Positions 12,358 to 24,214 of a stretch of 64,000 bases of DNA are shown one piece after another. Each line of letters starts with the position of its first letter. The stretch's first letter is position 1. Source of the stretch: Holtermannia corniformis (lineage: Eukaryota; Basidiomycota; Tremellomycetes; Holtermanniales); NCBI GenBank assembly GCA_001599935.1, contig BCIJ01000008.1:171865-235864 (forward strand). The letters are read 5' to 3'. Made by a program: the position numbers and the translations under genes. The notes under the pieces are model-generated. The model saw nothing but the letters and a program-made list of their open reading frames with translations. It did no database searches and was not told the origin of the DNA.

Positions 12358-14107
12358 TCATGAGTAGCCCTGGCCGGTAAAGTGACCTGTCTGCGGATAG
12401 TTGGGCATGAACGGCATGCTGGGCGCAGCGTGAACCTGATAAGGGCCTGGACCAGGTTGTGTGTGATACATGTAGTCGTATGGGACCTCTTGTCCGTGAG
12501 CCAACGCTGTCGGGACTGCAGGGCCGTATGCGAACTGCGGCAAAGCCATCGATGGATCCTGTGTAAAGGTATAGTGCGGCTGGGCTGGGAAAGTCGAGTT
12601 GAAGCCCGGACCGGGCATATGAAGGTTCTGATGCGGGAGCGCGTAATTGGGTGCGAATGTCGGAGGTTGGAGGTATTGCGCGGGTGGAGGGAGATGACGA
12701 CCAGGGGATGGCGAGTGATGGTATGGGCGAGGCGGCGGTCGCCAAGTGGGAGTGACGGGTGCAGAACCAAAAGGTGTTGGCGGTCCTGAGCCTGGATGAC
12801 TAGGTCCATGTCGATTCGGTGCGCGCCGTGTAGGAGATTTTGGTCGGAGGATTTCGATCTCTGGTCTGTGTCAGCTTGTGCGATACATGTAGACTGAGGA
12901 CAGGACTCGCCGTTGCTAAAGGGGAGGGTTGGGCGTCCAGAAGGTGAGGGCTGGAATAGCGTCGGGTACATCAATGGATCAAATTGTAGAGCGTCCGGCC
13001 TAGTATCCCGACCTGATTGACTGCAGAGATTGAGCGGAGCCGTACACGGTGTAGTTGTCAACTGACCCTGCAGAGACCCAGCCAGGTCGCAGATCGGCGG
13101 CAGTCGCAAACAGCTGCAAGCGGCGCGTGCCGAGGCAAAAGTTCTCGATGAGCGTGTAGAGGTATGGTGGGATCTTGGAACCCTGGTCATCTGACGGCAT
13201 CAGCATTGACCGCTACAGCTTGGTTCGACCGTACCGAGAGCATTGTCCCATAGGTACGTATCGACATCCACATTGCAGTGCACAAACCACGAATCCGTCG
13301 AGCGCCGCACCGTGCCTCGGATCCCCATCAGACAGTGCTCCTTTTGGCTCGTGAACAAGCCCTTGTCCATCGGCGTATCGTCCACAGCGTCCCGATCCAC
13401 ACGGTTCCGCTTGACAAAGATCAAGTCTTCGCAGCGGCGGAACCCCCATTTGGCAAGACATTCGCGACCGCGCTCGAGGCCGTCGTCGTGGCCGTGACCG
13501 ACCCAGAGAAAGACAAAGCCTGGATCTGCGGCGAGAGCGCGGATCGGCAGAGCGGCCGTCTTGTCCCAGTTCCAAGTATCTGAAAAGAGGGGCGGCGAGA
13601 TGAGGATGACGTCGAACCGGTTCGGGTGCGTCAAGCTGACTAGTGGGTGGGGTGCGAGGGTCGGTGCCGTTGCCGACGGCTCTAGGTCGGCGGCTGAGAG
13701 TGCAAGGAAGCAAGGCGGGTGAGCAGCAGCGTGTACAGCAGCGGCTTTCATGTCCATCAGTCGGCGTAGAGCCGGATACCTGCAATCGTCATCTCGGCTC
13801 TCACTGACTCACGCCAGGCTCACTCTTCGCAGATCTCCTCATCTCGTGCTCCGATCACGCGCTGGCCAGGCCATTCACCTCGGCCTCCAAGGTATTGCTC
13901 CGAGTAGTCATTGCGGACCGTTTCCTCCTCTGCTACATAGTTTGGCCAGACCGGTGCATCTTGAGCCTCTCGACTCTCGATATGAATTCCGCTTGCTGCC
14001 GCTCGAGCTTGACGGCGCTTTCGGACATCAGCAAGGAATGCCCTGTGGCTGTCGAGCAGTGCCGCAGACGAGCTGGTTGCCTCGCGCCGGCCGAGCACAC
14101 TCGCCAT
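12358..14107 (-). CDS. METTL14/Kar4-like MT-A70 family protein (m6A writer complex subunit)
   Basis: Exons 14107-13824, 13779-13235, 13190-13067, 13020-12907 and 12865-12358 give 524 residues. The MT-A70 fold reads through the splices: EYPALRRLMDMK, FDVILISPPL, FVFLWVGHGHDDGL, KWGFRRCEDL, KEHCLMGIRGTVRRSTD, NVDVDTYLWD, IENFCLGTRRLQLF, LRPGWVSAG and EIEILRPKSP. The catalytic DPPW of METTL3/Ime4 is replaced by SPPL. METTL14 has EPPL and is a non-catalytic RNA-binding partner, so this is placed with METTL14/Kar4. The last ~170 residues are Pro/His/Tyr-rich. An upstream in-frame ATG at 14194 would add 29 residues. In yeasts Kar4 also acts in mating and meiosis. Confidence 0.85.
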
Positions 14108-14248
14108 AGCAATCGCCGCAGGAAGCAACGAGCGATCGATGACATTTCGAGTTTGGAACGTGATGGCCGTGCGAAAGTTTGTGAGAGTGGTCATGCTTCA
14201 TCCGACATGTAGATACAACAGTGTCCCTCGCACAGCCCAACAATCTCA

Positions 14249-16381
14249 CTATGACAGCGCCAGCGCGCGTCGCCAGCGCTCCAACTCGTCTCGCACCGCG
14301 TGCACTCGCTCCTCGGCGTCCGGGTGAGACCTCGATGGATCGGCCCAGTTTTTCTCAAACGTGCCCTTTGGCGCCGCGGTACCGGGCATACTGTGACTTG
14401 CTTCTGGGAGGTGCGCGACGTGGTCTGCCCAAGACGCGACGGCGGCTTCCGGGTCGTAGCCTGCCCTGGCGAGGATGCTGCGTGGCGTCAGCCGGTACAA
14501 CAGCCGTATGAGTTTGCCCCAACGCACCGTAGCCCGACTATATCAGCTTCGAGCTCGTGCGTACGGCTGAAAGCCATGTCGCTCTTCTCCTTTAGAACGT
14601 CGACTGAAGTCTTGCTGACATTTGACAATGCGTCGTTGAACAGCGGGCCGAAGACCAACCTGATAAAGTGATCAGCGACCGCACACGGGCGCCGGTCTCT
14701 CACTCACGTCACGGGCCAGATAAACACTCTGATCACATCGGTCGCAAGCCCGATCATGGACGGCCACAGGACCTGACGACCACTCAGTGTCTCGAGGTGA
14801 TGACTGAGCAGCAAATGCCCCAGTTCATGCGCCAGTACCGTCGCAAGATGAAAGTCCTGTTCCGGCGTCGTGCGCGGCCGTACTGGCGCATTCGGCGGGC
14901 CAAAGACGATCGTCTTGAAAGACTGCCATGTCGAGGACGGCTCGACCGCGGCCGCGGGTGGCGCCGGGTTCCGTCGGAGGATCTCGTCGAGTAACCCGGT
15001 GTAGACGACGATGCCGCCCGCGCCTTTGCCGCCGAAACCGTAGCTGAACGCGTTGGCTTCGTCTTTGCGCATGAGCAAGAGCGAGAACGGGGGGCCGACT
15101 TGGAGGTGCTCTTTGCCTGACAGCTCGTCGGATCCGGGCAGGTGGCTGTGCAGGAACGCACTGGCTCGAGGCCGGGGTCGGATCGGGTGCTCTGCCGGTG
15201 GCGGCGAGAGGAAGCCGGTAGAAGATGAGGGTATCAAGTCGGCAGTGTGCCCTCGCGTTCGCCGAGACGCCGCTTGGTCGGCGAGGTAATGATCGTACGA
15301 AGCGCAATCGGCTAGCGCGGCGGCTTCGAGCTTGCGCAGAGTGTCATTGACCCAGATCCAGCGCCAGTCCCTCGGCGGAACGACGGGCGGCGCCGGTGCC
15401 AAAGGCGTCGTCAAGAGCGCTATCACACTCATGTACCACTGGTCGCCGATCAGATTGGACGAGATTGCGTCTTCTTCGTCTGGCGAGAGCAGGATCAAGC
15501 GCCACCTGGATCGATCAGCCACGAACCGAGGCCAAGGGTCGACTAACCTGCCCGTGATCGGGACCTGCTCGATCCCGGCGGCCAGCACGACGAGCACGAT
15601 GACGACGGGTGCGCCGATGAACCAGAGGAACGAGCCCCACCCCCACTTGCCGAGTGAGTTTGTGAAATGCCGGTTCATGACCTGGTACCGGCGGTACAAG
15701 TAGACATCCTCCTTTTCATCCACCGTCATCTGCGAGTACTCTGCCAACGAGGCTGGCGGCAGCGCGGGCAGCAGAAAGTGCAGCTTGCCATCGCCCTCCA
15801 TCTTGACGGGCTCCCTTGGGCTATCTTGAATCTGGCGGATCAGCGCCGTGCGCTGGGACCGGTTCAGCCTGGTGATCTGGAGAAACGTGAAGCGCCGTCC
15901 GCGCTCGTCTGCGCACCACTTGTCGACAAACTCGGCGGCGCGCGGGGACGGGTCGGGAGCGGATCTTTTGAGGAAGCGACGGATCATGCGGCGCACGCGG
16001 AGTTGGATCAGCGTTCCGATGGGGAACAGGGAGAGCAGGACGCGCGCAATCGTGATGGACATTGGTAGGACGCTCGAGGACTGGTAGGGTCTATTTAGTA
16101 CGTGGTGTGATGGGACCCAGACGTACTTTGAGGACGAGCAGTGGGAGTAGAGGCAGAGCTTGGCGCCGTGGTGTGGCGTGAAAGGACCGGTGGGGTGTTC
16201 GACTCCATAGTGAGCTCGCTATCACCGGTTGGGTGGCCATCAACCCCGGTCGGTGCGAGCGCAGTGCGGTTGCTCGGTAGGCTGCATGGAGGACGACCGG
16301 GGTTGCGGCTGCCGTCCGTGTGGCTGCGGGAGTGAGCCTGCGTGCTGCGCTGATGATGGCGAGTGCTGCTGCCCAGCCCAT
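14249..16381 (-). CDS. Oma1-like mitochondrial inner-membrane M48 metalloprotease
   Basis: Exons 16381-16127, 16080-15548, 15505-14708, 14659-14528 and 14477-14249 give 648 residues. An arginine/alanine-rich presequence (SFHATPRRQAL) suggests mitochondrial import. A membrane span follows near 200 (FLWFIGAPVVIVLVVLAAG), then GRWRLILLSPDEED. The zinc site is HELGHLLLSH near 485 with the third ligand in HELEADIVGL. Oma1 is a stress-activated protease that cleaves inner-membrane substrates. Between the membrane span and the zinc helix lies a long Pro/Arg-rich insert, making the protein longer than yeast Oma1. The second intron is 42 bp and could be read through without a shift, but removing it restores the GR-R motif. 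The METTL14-like gene starts just downstream on the same strand. Confidence 0.87.
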
Positions 16382-16655
16382 GATCGCCTCGACTCGCTCA
16401 CAGGCATGTTGCCAGCTGGCTCACGTTGCACGGTAGTGATCACTGACACGTCATTTTCCTCACCCACGTGGACGCAACGTGCACCACGTGGCGATCCTTT
16501 TGTCTCTTGACCGGGCGCATTGTTCGACCTTTCGAGACAATAGGGCTTGACTGACGGCGCGCGCATGCAGGCCATGGCCGAGACGAGCTGATATACTGAA
16601 CCTGACACTGACGACCACGACTGACAGTCTCCATCCCACCATATCAACGCCCAGC

Positions 16656-17315
16656 ATGCTCCCATCGCGCACCGTGCTCACCGTGCTCACGCTCGCACTC
16701 GCCTACACGACCCGTGTGCAAGCCACCATCTCGCAGCAATTCAACCTGAACCCGTACGACCGCGATGTCTCCAGTACGTCCCTTGCGCCCCCGCCGGCCA
16801 AGCGAGCTAACGCACGCCTACAGACTGCTGGACCACATGCAACATCCAAGTCGTCTACGCGCTCCCGCTATCAGACAGCCAGCCAAACTTTGAGTCGTAC
16901 ATCAACCACAACTGCCAGTGGGATGTACGTCCCCGTGCTCTCTCGCTCAACGCACGAGCTCACGCTCCTTCTAGCAATACCTCGACCTCATGGCGTTCTG
17001 CCTCCCCGTCCGCTGCGAATCCGTAAACGACGTCGCGTACGCCGTCGAGTTTGGTGAAGCGTTTTGCAAAAAGGCAGGCGTCGAGGCCAGAGTCAAGCTC
17101 GACCCGGCTTACACCGAGAGCGTCGGCGGGTACTTTGCGTGCGTTGGACCCGCCATTACCAAAGTGGACAAGTACTGATGCTGCTCTGCAGGACCGACGA
17201 GTACAAGCAGTACAACGCGAGCTACTTTGAGCGTTCGGCCGCGCAGCCACGCTGGTTTGCGCCAGGGCTACTCGTCATGGCCGTCATGGTCGTGACCGTA
17301 CTCTTGGGCTTGTGA
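16656..17315 (+). CDS. Small secreted cysteine-rich protein, probably GPI- or membrane-anchored
   Basis: Exons 16656-16773, 16824-16924, 16975-17138 and 17192-17315 give 168 residues. The N-terminus is a signal peptide (VLTVLTLALAYTTRVQA). The mature part has paired cysteines (CWTTCNIQVVY, NHNCQWDQYLDLMAFC, RCESVNDVAY, FCKKAGV). The C-terminus is hydrophobic (LLVMAVMVVTVLLGL) and ends without a basic tail, as in GPI-anchored proteins. The first half resembles extracellular cysteine-rich repeats of fungal surface proteins, but I cannot name the family. It is divergent from the Oma1-like gene over 274 bp. It lacks a clear eight-cysteine CFEM pattern. Confidence 0.7.
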
Positions 17316-17412
17316 GCGTCTATCTAGGCGACATTGGTTCTCTCGGTTCAAGCAGGGATTCGAGCGGGCGGGCAGGGTATAGTCACAATGTATGCATCAA
17401 TCATGTACAGCG

Positions 17413-18068
17413 TCATTGGACCACACAGAGCGGATTGATATCCGGCTCCTTTTTCACTTCCGGAGGCGGCGCTCTCTTGACCGACGCCTAGAAAGACGTC
17501 AGCTCTGTTGTTGCGCTTGCGCTTGAAGCGATACACACAGGCAACAAAAACCCACCGGGGACTTTAGTGCCCGTCTGTACGCAGCCTGATCAGTTCTGCC
17601 CAACGCTCCAAACCCAAACCACACAGGGACGTACCGGGAAATGCATGGGAAAGTCGACAGTGGCTGACATTGCGAAATTGGCACCGCCGGGTAGCAACGT
17701 GCCAGCTGGGAGACTGCGCCGTCTTAATCCCCAACTAGGCTCTAGAGTCGGACTTACAAAACACCTTCAGTCCTAGTCGGATCAGTAACCGACCAGCGCG
17801 GATCGAGCCCGACTCACAGTGTATGCTGCCGGCTATCAGTTATCTGCAGCCCCACCTACGACTCGGACTCGGACTCACGTACGCGCCGAAGCGTTTTCGA
17901 TAACCAGGGATATCATCTTCTTTAGCCTGTCAACGCTTCAGCCTAGCATCACCGAGGGAAAGTGACGGGACGTACATCCGGGTGGGGAGGCGCGGCCCCG
18001 AATGGGTTCAACGGCGCATTGATCCCGTTCGCTTCGCCTCCCGTCCAGCCTTTGGGGACTTGGGTCAT
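17413..18068 (-). CDS. Unidentified 117-residue protein encoded by seven tiny exons
   Basis: No long open frame exists, but a chain of GT-AG introns joins exons 18068-17976, 17926-17879, 17825-17818 (8 nt), 17772-17758 (15 nt), 17713-17635, 17574-17539 and 17487-17413. Their sum is 354 bp. The product starts MTQVPKGWTGGEANG, continues GYRKRFGAYHTLTEGVF and LLPGGANFAMSATVDF, then TGTKVPGGFLLP, and ends EPDINPLCVVQ. The middle could be a short membrane segment, which would suit a small organellar accessory subunit, but that is inference and I do not recognise it. Most donors are strong (GTACGT, GTGAGT, GTAAGT). The two micro-exons are the least certain part of the model. Confidence 0.62.
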
Positions 18069-18335
18069 GGTGGTATTGAGACTGGAGGAAGAGGTGTAGC
18101 GTTGGTGGCTAGAGGTTGGGTGGGGCTGAAAGGAGCCAAGTGGTGAAAGGAAGCAAGCGCGGACGGCTGTAGGGCTATACAGGCTCAGACGTTCGTCATG
18201 TCTGGCTCGCTACGGCCGGGCAACAGCGAAGACCGTAGACGATATCGCCAGCAGCGTGTACGAGTCCGATGCATCCGGATGCGATGATACAATCCCAACG
18301 CGAGTAAACACGAGCCCAAACCCTACAATGACCCC

Positions 18336-20922
18336 TCAAGCGTGCTGCTGCTGTGCGCCCCTACGTGAACTCGAGCGCGTCGCTGGACTCCGTTTAGGCG
18401 GACTGCCTTGTGGTTCTACATCGAGCGTTGGCGCTGCGTCGATGACGGGGTATTGCTTGCGCTTGAGCGAGACGGCGACGCAAGTGGCGGATACGGGTGA
18501 TGGTGGGATCGCGGGCTTGGCAGGTGAGGGCGGGACGACAAATGTCCCGTTTTGAGTAGGCGCTTGGCCTTGAGATGAAGTGTTTGGGGTTGGGAGCTGA
18601 GCGGTAGGTGTTTGCGTTTGTGCGCGGGCGGGGGCGGTGGGCGATGCGGACGGGTTCAGAGGCGATGAGACGGGTGGGTAGGGTTGAGGAGGGTATTGAG
18701 CGTTTGGGAGAGACACGGCTTTGGCTTGGGCTGCGCGGCGGAGGATGGCTGGGACGTGTCAGCACTGCAGATAGATGCCAGTGACGACTTGCTGTTTGGA
18801 CCCAAGCGCTCAGTGTGGGATATTGCAAACAGATCGCGCATCAGATCGAGCGACTCGGCAATCTGTCCTAGGCATCAGCATGCTCTCCCCGAGCGCACCA
18901 CTGACCTCGAGACAGCGCATCGCTTTAGTCGACAGCCCGTACTCATTGATCCAGTCCTTGTCGAGTGGTACCGGCGCGACCGTCTCATCCTCGCCATCGA
19001 CCAGCGTCTTCTCCGACGACTGGCCATTGACAGGACTGCCGCCCATGTCCTCCAATTGGACCTTTAACGCCTCTGCACGACTCTTTGCGCGTCGCGGCAA
19101 GAGCTCGTCAAACGAGCTCGTGACCAGATCGACGTATTCAAACCTCAGACACGACTCTTCCGGTGCGGGCACCAAGACGGCCTGGACGGAACCCTCACAG
19201 ATGACGCGGCAACCGTCTGGGTAGTGAAACGTCCAGGACGCCCCGGGGCATTCGACACAGATGCCGTGATAGGCCTGATCGGGCGGTGAAGAGGCCGTCG
19301 CGGGCACGAGGGATTCGGTGCAGGATGCGAGGGAAAACGTGAGCGAGGTGAGGCCCGAGGTGTACAGCGTCTGATACCAGCGTGAGAGGATGCTCGCGGG
19401 GATATCTGTCTGATGAGCGAGGCGTTGCAGGCGAGGCGGGCAACCCACCGAACAGTTTCGGAGCGTGTTCAGCTTGCTCGGCCGCGAGCGTGTAGCTCAT
19501 CCCGCCGCCTTCGACGAAGAAGTCGTCAACGAATGCACGCCAGTAGGCCAAGTCGGACCGCTGTGGTGAGATGAGCACTGGTCGTGTCGGTTGGCTACCC
19601 ACCTCTGGGCCGCGCACCATGGCCGCACTCCACTCGAGTAGGCGCAACACGCCAGCGCCAGGCTGCATCAGAGGACTGTGGGTGCATGCCATGTTTGGAT
19701 ACGCGTGATCAGACGGAGGATGGAGCGCGCCGTCGTGGAGCGATTGGCGTAGGACATTGTAGTCGGGTTGTGGGTCGAGTAGGAACGGGAAGAGATTTGC
19801 GGAAGCGAGGATTTGCATCGTCAGCGCTGTACGGTCTCACGGGATGGACAGAGTAGGAGCCGAGCGGGATTGGGATCGAGACGAAGGCTTGGGATGGGAT
19901 GAAAGGAGTGTTCTCGGCAAGAAGACGAGGATAGCCAAAGGATGGGTAGAGTTCAGATGGAATACGGGTAGGCTACAAGGAGCAGGAAGCAAAGGCAAGA
20001 CTGACTGTTGGGTTTCCACCAGTTCGTCGGTCCAGCCAACGACTGTGTCTGTGCCGACTCGAGCTTCGCCTGGGCGACCGTGACTGACGCTGGCGATCCT
20101 GGCGCGTCGAGCGAGTTCTTGCTGCTGCATCTGGTGCTGCATTGCGGCATGGTGTTGTTGCTGCTGCTGTTGCAGGCGCGCTAGTTGGTGTTGTTGGTGT
20201 TGTTGCTGGACGGACATTGGGAGTTTTGGCGGGGCCATGGGCATCCGCTGCGGTGTGTGCGCAGGGACGCTGTTGGCCGGTGAATGGCTGCCATGAGCAT
20301 ACGGTGAACCCTGTTGACCATAGTGACTCGAAGCGGCGGCCGAGACTGCTCTAGGCGGTAGGTAGGCCTGACCTGGGATCGGGGAAGCGGCAGCGTGCAT
20401 CGGATGGGGCGAGTGATGCTGCTGTTGCGGAGGATGGAAAGCCTGTTGACTCTGTGGCCGGAGCAGGTTTGGATTCGGCTGCTGAGCCGTCTGGACGACG
20501 ACGGCTCCCGTGCCGCCGGGAAAGGGAGGCGCGCCCGGTGTCGGGTGAGCCAGAGTGGGATACGCCCTGCGCTGCTGAGCTGCTTCCTGAGCGGCCAGAG
20601 CGGCAGCCTGTTGCTGCTGCTGGTGCTGCTGGTTGATCAAGATCTGGCGCTGCTGCTGTTCGCGGATCTGGTTTTGCTGCTGGAGCAGCTGTTGATGCTG
20701 CTGCGGTGTCATCTGGCGCTGGAACGGTGACGGCGCCTGCTGTAGCTCGGTGGGACCTTCACCCGGGTTGACGGGTTGGCCATGGTAGCCTGCGTTGTTG
20801 AGTGGGACGGGTACAGGACCGTTGACGCCCATGCTCATGCCCATGTGCTGGGTCGAGGGCCCTGGGACGGCGCCGGCGTGGATGCCAAGCTGGGGCGCAC
20901 GCCCCTGCTGCTGCTGCTGCAT
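18336..20922 (-). CDS. PolyQ LIM-domain-binding (LDB/Chip-type) transcriptional co-regulator
   Basis: The N-terminal ~280 residues are glutamine-rich (runs of Q with H, P and A). The LIM-binding core follows: GSYSVHP, then LRLLEWSAAMVRG, AYWRAFVDDFFVEGG, KLFDIPASILSRWYQ (joined over the intron 19448-19406), LYTSGLTSLTFSL, and DLMRDLFAISHTERLAILRR over the intron 18801-18749. The tail is Pro/Ser-rich and ends in a basic KRSPATRSSSRR-like segment. LDB proteins bridge DNA-binding factors; fungal relatives (Mfg1, Adn1) steer invasive growth and adhesion. The splices between about 20040 and 19660 are not settled: the best reading joins GWTDEL to PTRIPSELYPSFG and then needs an intron of roughly 165 bp. 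The frame is open upstream of 20922 without an ATG. Confidence 0.75.
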
Positions 20923-21331
20923 CCCGTCGTCGAGTGAGTTGATCCTCGCCAGAGACGAGCTCGCCCCTGGTGAGCTATCGTCCAGAGGCCGTCGTCGAGG
21001 TTGCGACGGGCGCTCAACGAGGGCTCATGCTGGCTGTATGTGCGATACTGCTGATGATCCCCGACTGTGCGTATGCTTTGCTGGCTTGGACGGTGAGCAG
21101 CTCAGTCGATCCACCATCCTCTTCAGGGGGTTAGTCTCTCGACCTCTTGCGCTCAACATGCTCATCGTTGGCAGTGCAGCAGTCGGGCAGCGTAGCGTGA
21201 TCGATGAGCTCCATCTGATGCATACAACCTTGGTGTCTTGACCGCCGTCAGTCGCTCACGGTCCAAAGGAAAGACGTGCCACACGCCGTCTCGACTTCTC
21301 GACTTTGCACAATCAGCTTCTCGAGATCACC
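20923..21331. other. Divergent intergenic region
   Basis: About 410 bp between the LIM-binding gene and the mitochondrial coiled-coil gene, which are transcribed away from each other. The side nearest the LIM-binding gene is open in its reading frame for some 57 codons without a start, so a 5' exon or a long leader may lie here. Nothing else is recognised. Confidence 0.35.
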
Positions 21332-22067
21332 ATGGCTTTCTTCCCATCGGTACGTACGGTCGCGCTCAGGCAGGGTGTAGCTGCTGTCCGCGGCCTGCAC
21401 CACTCTGCCGTCGTCCGTCAAGAAGTCGTGCATACCGTCGGCACCGTGCAGAGCTCTCGTCCGACCGGTGGGTTCAGGTCAGTCTATAACTATCCGTCAT
21501 CGCAGTGTACAGGCTGACATCGCGCAGAGCAGGGTACGTCGATCCTCCCCTATCAGTGATCAAGCACTCACACAGACCCCACAGTCTCCTCGGCTTCGTC
21601 AGTCCCCCCTCTCCCCGTTCACACTAACCCTCCACCCAGTTCCTCGGCTTCTCCCTCGCATCAGCGTACGCCTCGTTCCATCTCCTCCAAGAATACAAGC
21701 TCGCGTCCTCTCTCCTCCTCGCGTCCGTCGACGAGCTCTCGTCCTCGACCGCAAAGCTCGCAAACCACCTCGACCGAATCCAAGCCGTCGAAAACGACCT
21801 CGAAGCGCTCAAAGCTAGGACCGCGGCCAAACACGACGTCGGCACACTCAGGACTGAAGTCAAGAAGATTTACGTGCGTGCCGTACCGTGTGGGAGCGAG
21901 CTGACGCTCGGTCGTGGTAGGACGGACTCCACCTCGAGGTCTTGGATCTCCGCGCTCATGTCTGGGGCGTCGAGCAAGACTTGCAGCGCTTTGTCAACAC
22001 GGGTCAGTGCCGTCTTGTCCTTTCTGCAGTACCCTTGCTGATCCCACCAGAGGCTATCCGGATCTAA
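21332..22067 (+). CDS. Mitochondrial single-span coiled-coil protein, family unknown
   Basis: Exons 21332-21477, 21528-21533 (6 nt), 21585-21597 (13 nt), 21640-21873, 21921-22002 and 22051-22067 sum to 498 bp, 165 residues. The N-terminus looks like a mitochondrial presequence (VRTVALRQGVAAVRGLHHSA). The two micro-exons restore GGFRAGLLGFFLGFSLASAY, a small-residue membrane span. A coiled coil follows (ANHLDRIQAVENDLEALKA). It then reads DGLHLEVLDLRAHVWGVEQD and ends shortly after. Topology suggests an inner-membrane protein with a matrix or intermembrane coiled coil. I do not recognise the family. The coding part is supported by the codon-level coherence across all five splices. Confidence 0.68.
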
Positions 22068-22385
22068 ACTTGGTCAGAGCACAATGCGATGCAGCCATCT
22101 CACCGTTGCGGACCGTCGTGTCGTGGTCAGCTGCACAGCGAAACCTCGAGTCTGTATCAGTAGCACCAGATACCATCGCAAACGAGCGCAGCACTCGCAA
22201 ACTGATACATGACCCCGCCTGTCCCTCATACAAAATTCCACCCATTCCCAAACCCAGGCTAGAACTCGGGGAAATGGTGATCATGAGGCCCAACGCCCGG
22301 TTTCCCATACTCGCTCACATCCGCTTCCGCATACCGATCAAACCTAAGCCATCAGCTTCCAACGTCCCCGCCGAGAAATAGACAC

Positions 22386-24214
22386 TCACTGGCTCGCATC
22401 GCCCTCGCCGTCAATCTTGGGCACGTACGGTGCCGGGATCTCGCGCTTGTACAACTTGTCCCAGTCGACTTCGGCGAACCAGCCGTGGGCGAAAATGTCC
22501 GAACTGCCGCCGCGGAGGTTGCCGAAGCGTTTGGTGAGGTCGCCCACGAGCAAGTTTTTCAACAGTTCTTTCGCGAGCGCGTCAAAGTAGGTTGGGTACC
22601 GGACTTTGCCCTGTGAACGTTAGTGCGGTCGCCAGACCGGCAAGACATCAGTAAACACGTACAGCAATGATCTACACGAGTCAGCATTATTCGCCAAACC
22701 CGCACACCATACCTTTTCATACAGCTTCATCGGGTTGCCGTCTTCCGTAAAGAACGGAGGGTAGCCGGCCTACCGAGCCGTCAGCTACCAACCACCTACC
22801 ACGCGCGCCACCGACCAGCATCTCAAAGATCAGCACGCCGAGTGCATACCAGTCCACACTCTTGTTATAACCCTTTGACTGGACGACTTCGGGTGCCACT
22901 GCGTGCCAAGTCATCAGCCTTGCTTCGTGCACCGTGCGCACTCACAGTAATCAGGCGTGCCGCACAGCGTCCACGTAATGTCCGGGACGTGCTTTGCGAA
23001 CCCAAAGTCTGTGACTTTGACGTGGCCGTCTGCGCCGAGCAACAGGTTTTCCGGCTTGAGATCACGGTAGATGATGTTGAGAGAGTGGAGGTAATCGAGC
23101 GCCAGCGCGACTTCGGCCGCGTAGAACTTTGCTACGCTGTTCGGGAAGCGCTGCGGCGGTCAGCCACGCGCCACCGGGTGTTGACGCACCTGGCTCTTGC
23201 GCAACAGACTGAACAGCTCGCCACCGGCGACAAAGTCCATGACCATGTACAGGTTGTTGACGTCCTGGAACGTGCCCCAGAGGTTGACGAGGAACGGGTG
23301 CCGGACGCGGACGAGCATTTCACGCTCGGAATTCGTGTGCTCGACCTGCTTCATCTTGATGACTTTTTCCTTGCCGAGCACTTTGACGGCGTAGAACCTG
23401 CCATTGTGCTTTGAGCGGACGAGGTGGACGCGGCCAAACGAGCCGGTGCCGAGGCTTGGGTGGGTGAGCTCGGAGTGGATCAAGCCTGGGCCACTCACGT
23501 TCGCTCAATCGCAAAGTCGGCGAGAGCGTACCGGCCTGCCGTCTTGCGCAAGGCCGTGGTCTGACCCTGGACCGTGGCCGCCTGCAGCGTCTGTCCTGTG
23601 CCCGAGGCGTTGGCAAACGCGGCCTGTGTGGCGGCCGCATGGATCTGTGCTACCCTTGCATGCTGCGATGCCTGCTGCAACGCCTGCTGAGCTTGATCCG
23701 CCTTGAATAACCGTCAGTGGGTTGGATGGCCCGAGTCTGCCAAGACCGACCTGAGCGGCGGCCTCTCGGGCCTTTTCACGCATCCGCTCTTCATCCGCCG
23801 AGGGGCGTTGATCTGCCAGTCCCTGAGCATCGACACTCATAGCCCTGTACTCGTGGTCACCCTGAGCGTGTTGACCGTGAGCGACGCCCAACGCGGCCGA
23901 GAGTGAGCGCTGGTCGAGCGGGACCGTCGATAGCGACGACGAGGCCGAGGATCCAGCGACGGATGATCCACCGGCTGCAGACTGTTGTGATGTACTAGCG
24001 TCCCAAAGCCATCAGTCCACGAGAGCGGAAGCGAAACCGAAACCGACCTCGCGCTCGTCGTCTCTATCCCATCCATCGGCTGGCTCGTAGGAGCGTGCGG
24101 TCTGCCAAAGTACGCGTGCTGCTGCTGAGGCGGGACAGGAGCACTCTTGCCGCCTGATGGGTTCTTGCGATGTTGGAGCTTGTCTTGGACTCTGGCCAAC
24201 ATGCCGGCTGGCAT
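22386..24214 (-). CDS. cAMP-dependent protein kinase catalytic subunit
   Basis: Nine exons (24214-24048, 23994-23751, 23701-23499, 23454-23190, 23150-22946, 22898-22816, 22769-22713, 22671-22663, 22610-22386) give 485 residues. The AGC kinase core is complete: [42 protein letters not shown], the activation-loop [27 protein letters not shown] and the C-terminal FAEVDWDKL block. The 9 nt exon supplies IIA between KLYEK and GKVRYP. The first ~150 residues are Ala/Gln/Ser-rich and long compared with animal PKA, as in other fungal Tpk proteins. PKA phosphorylates targets when cAMP frees it from the regulatory subunit. No regulatory-subunit gene is in the window. Confidence 0.95.

Noticed and set aside
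20142..20730. Leu/Val-rich plus-strand frames opposite the polyQ region
   Set aside because: CTG/TTG repeats complementary to CAG/CAA codons give artificial leucine runs.
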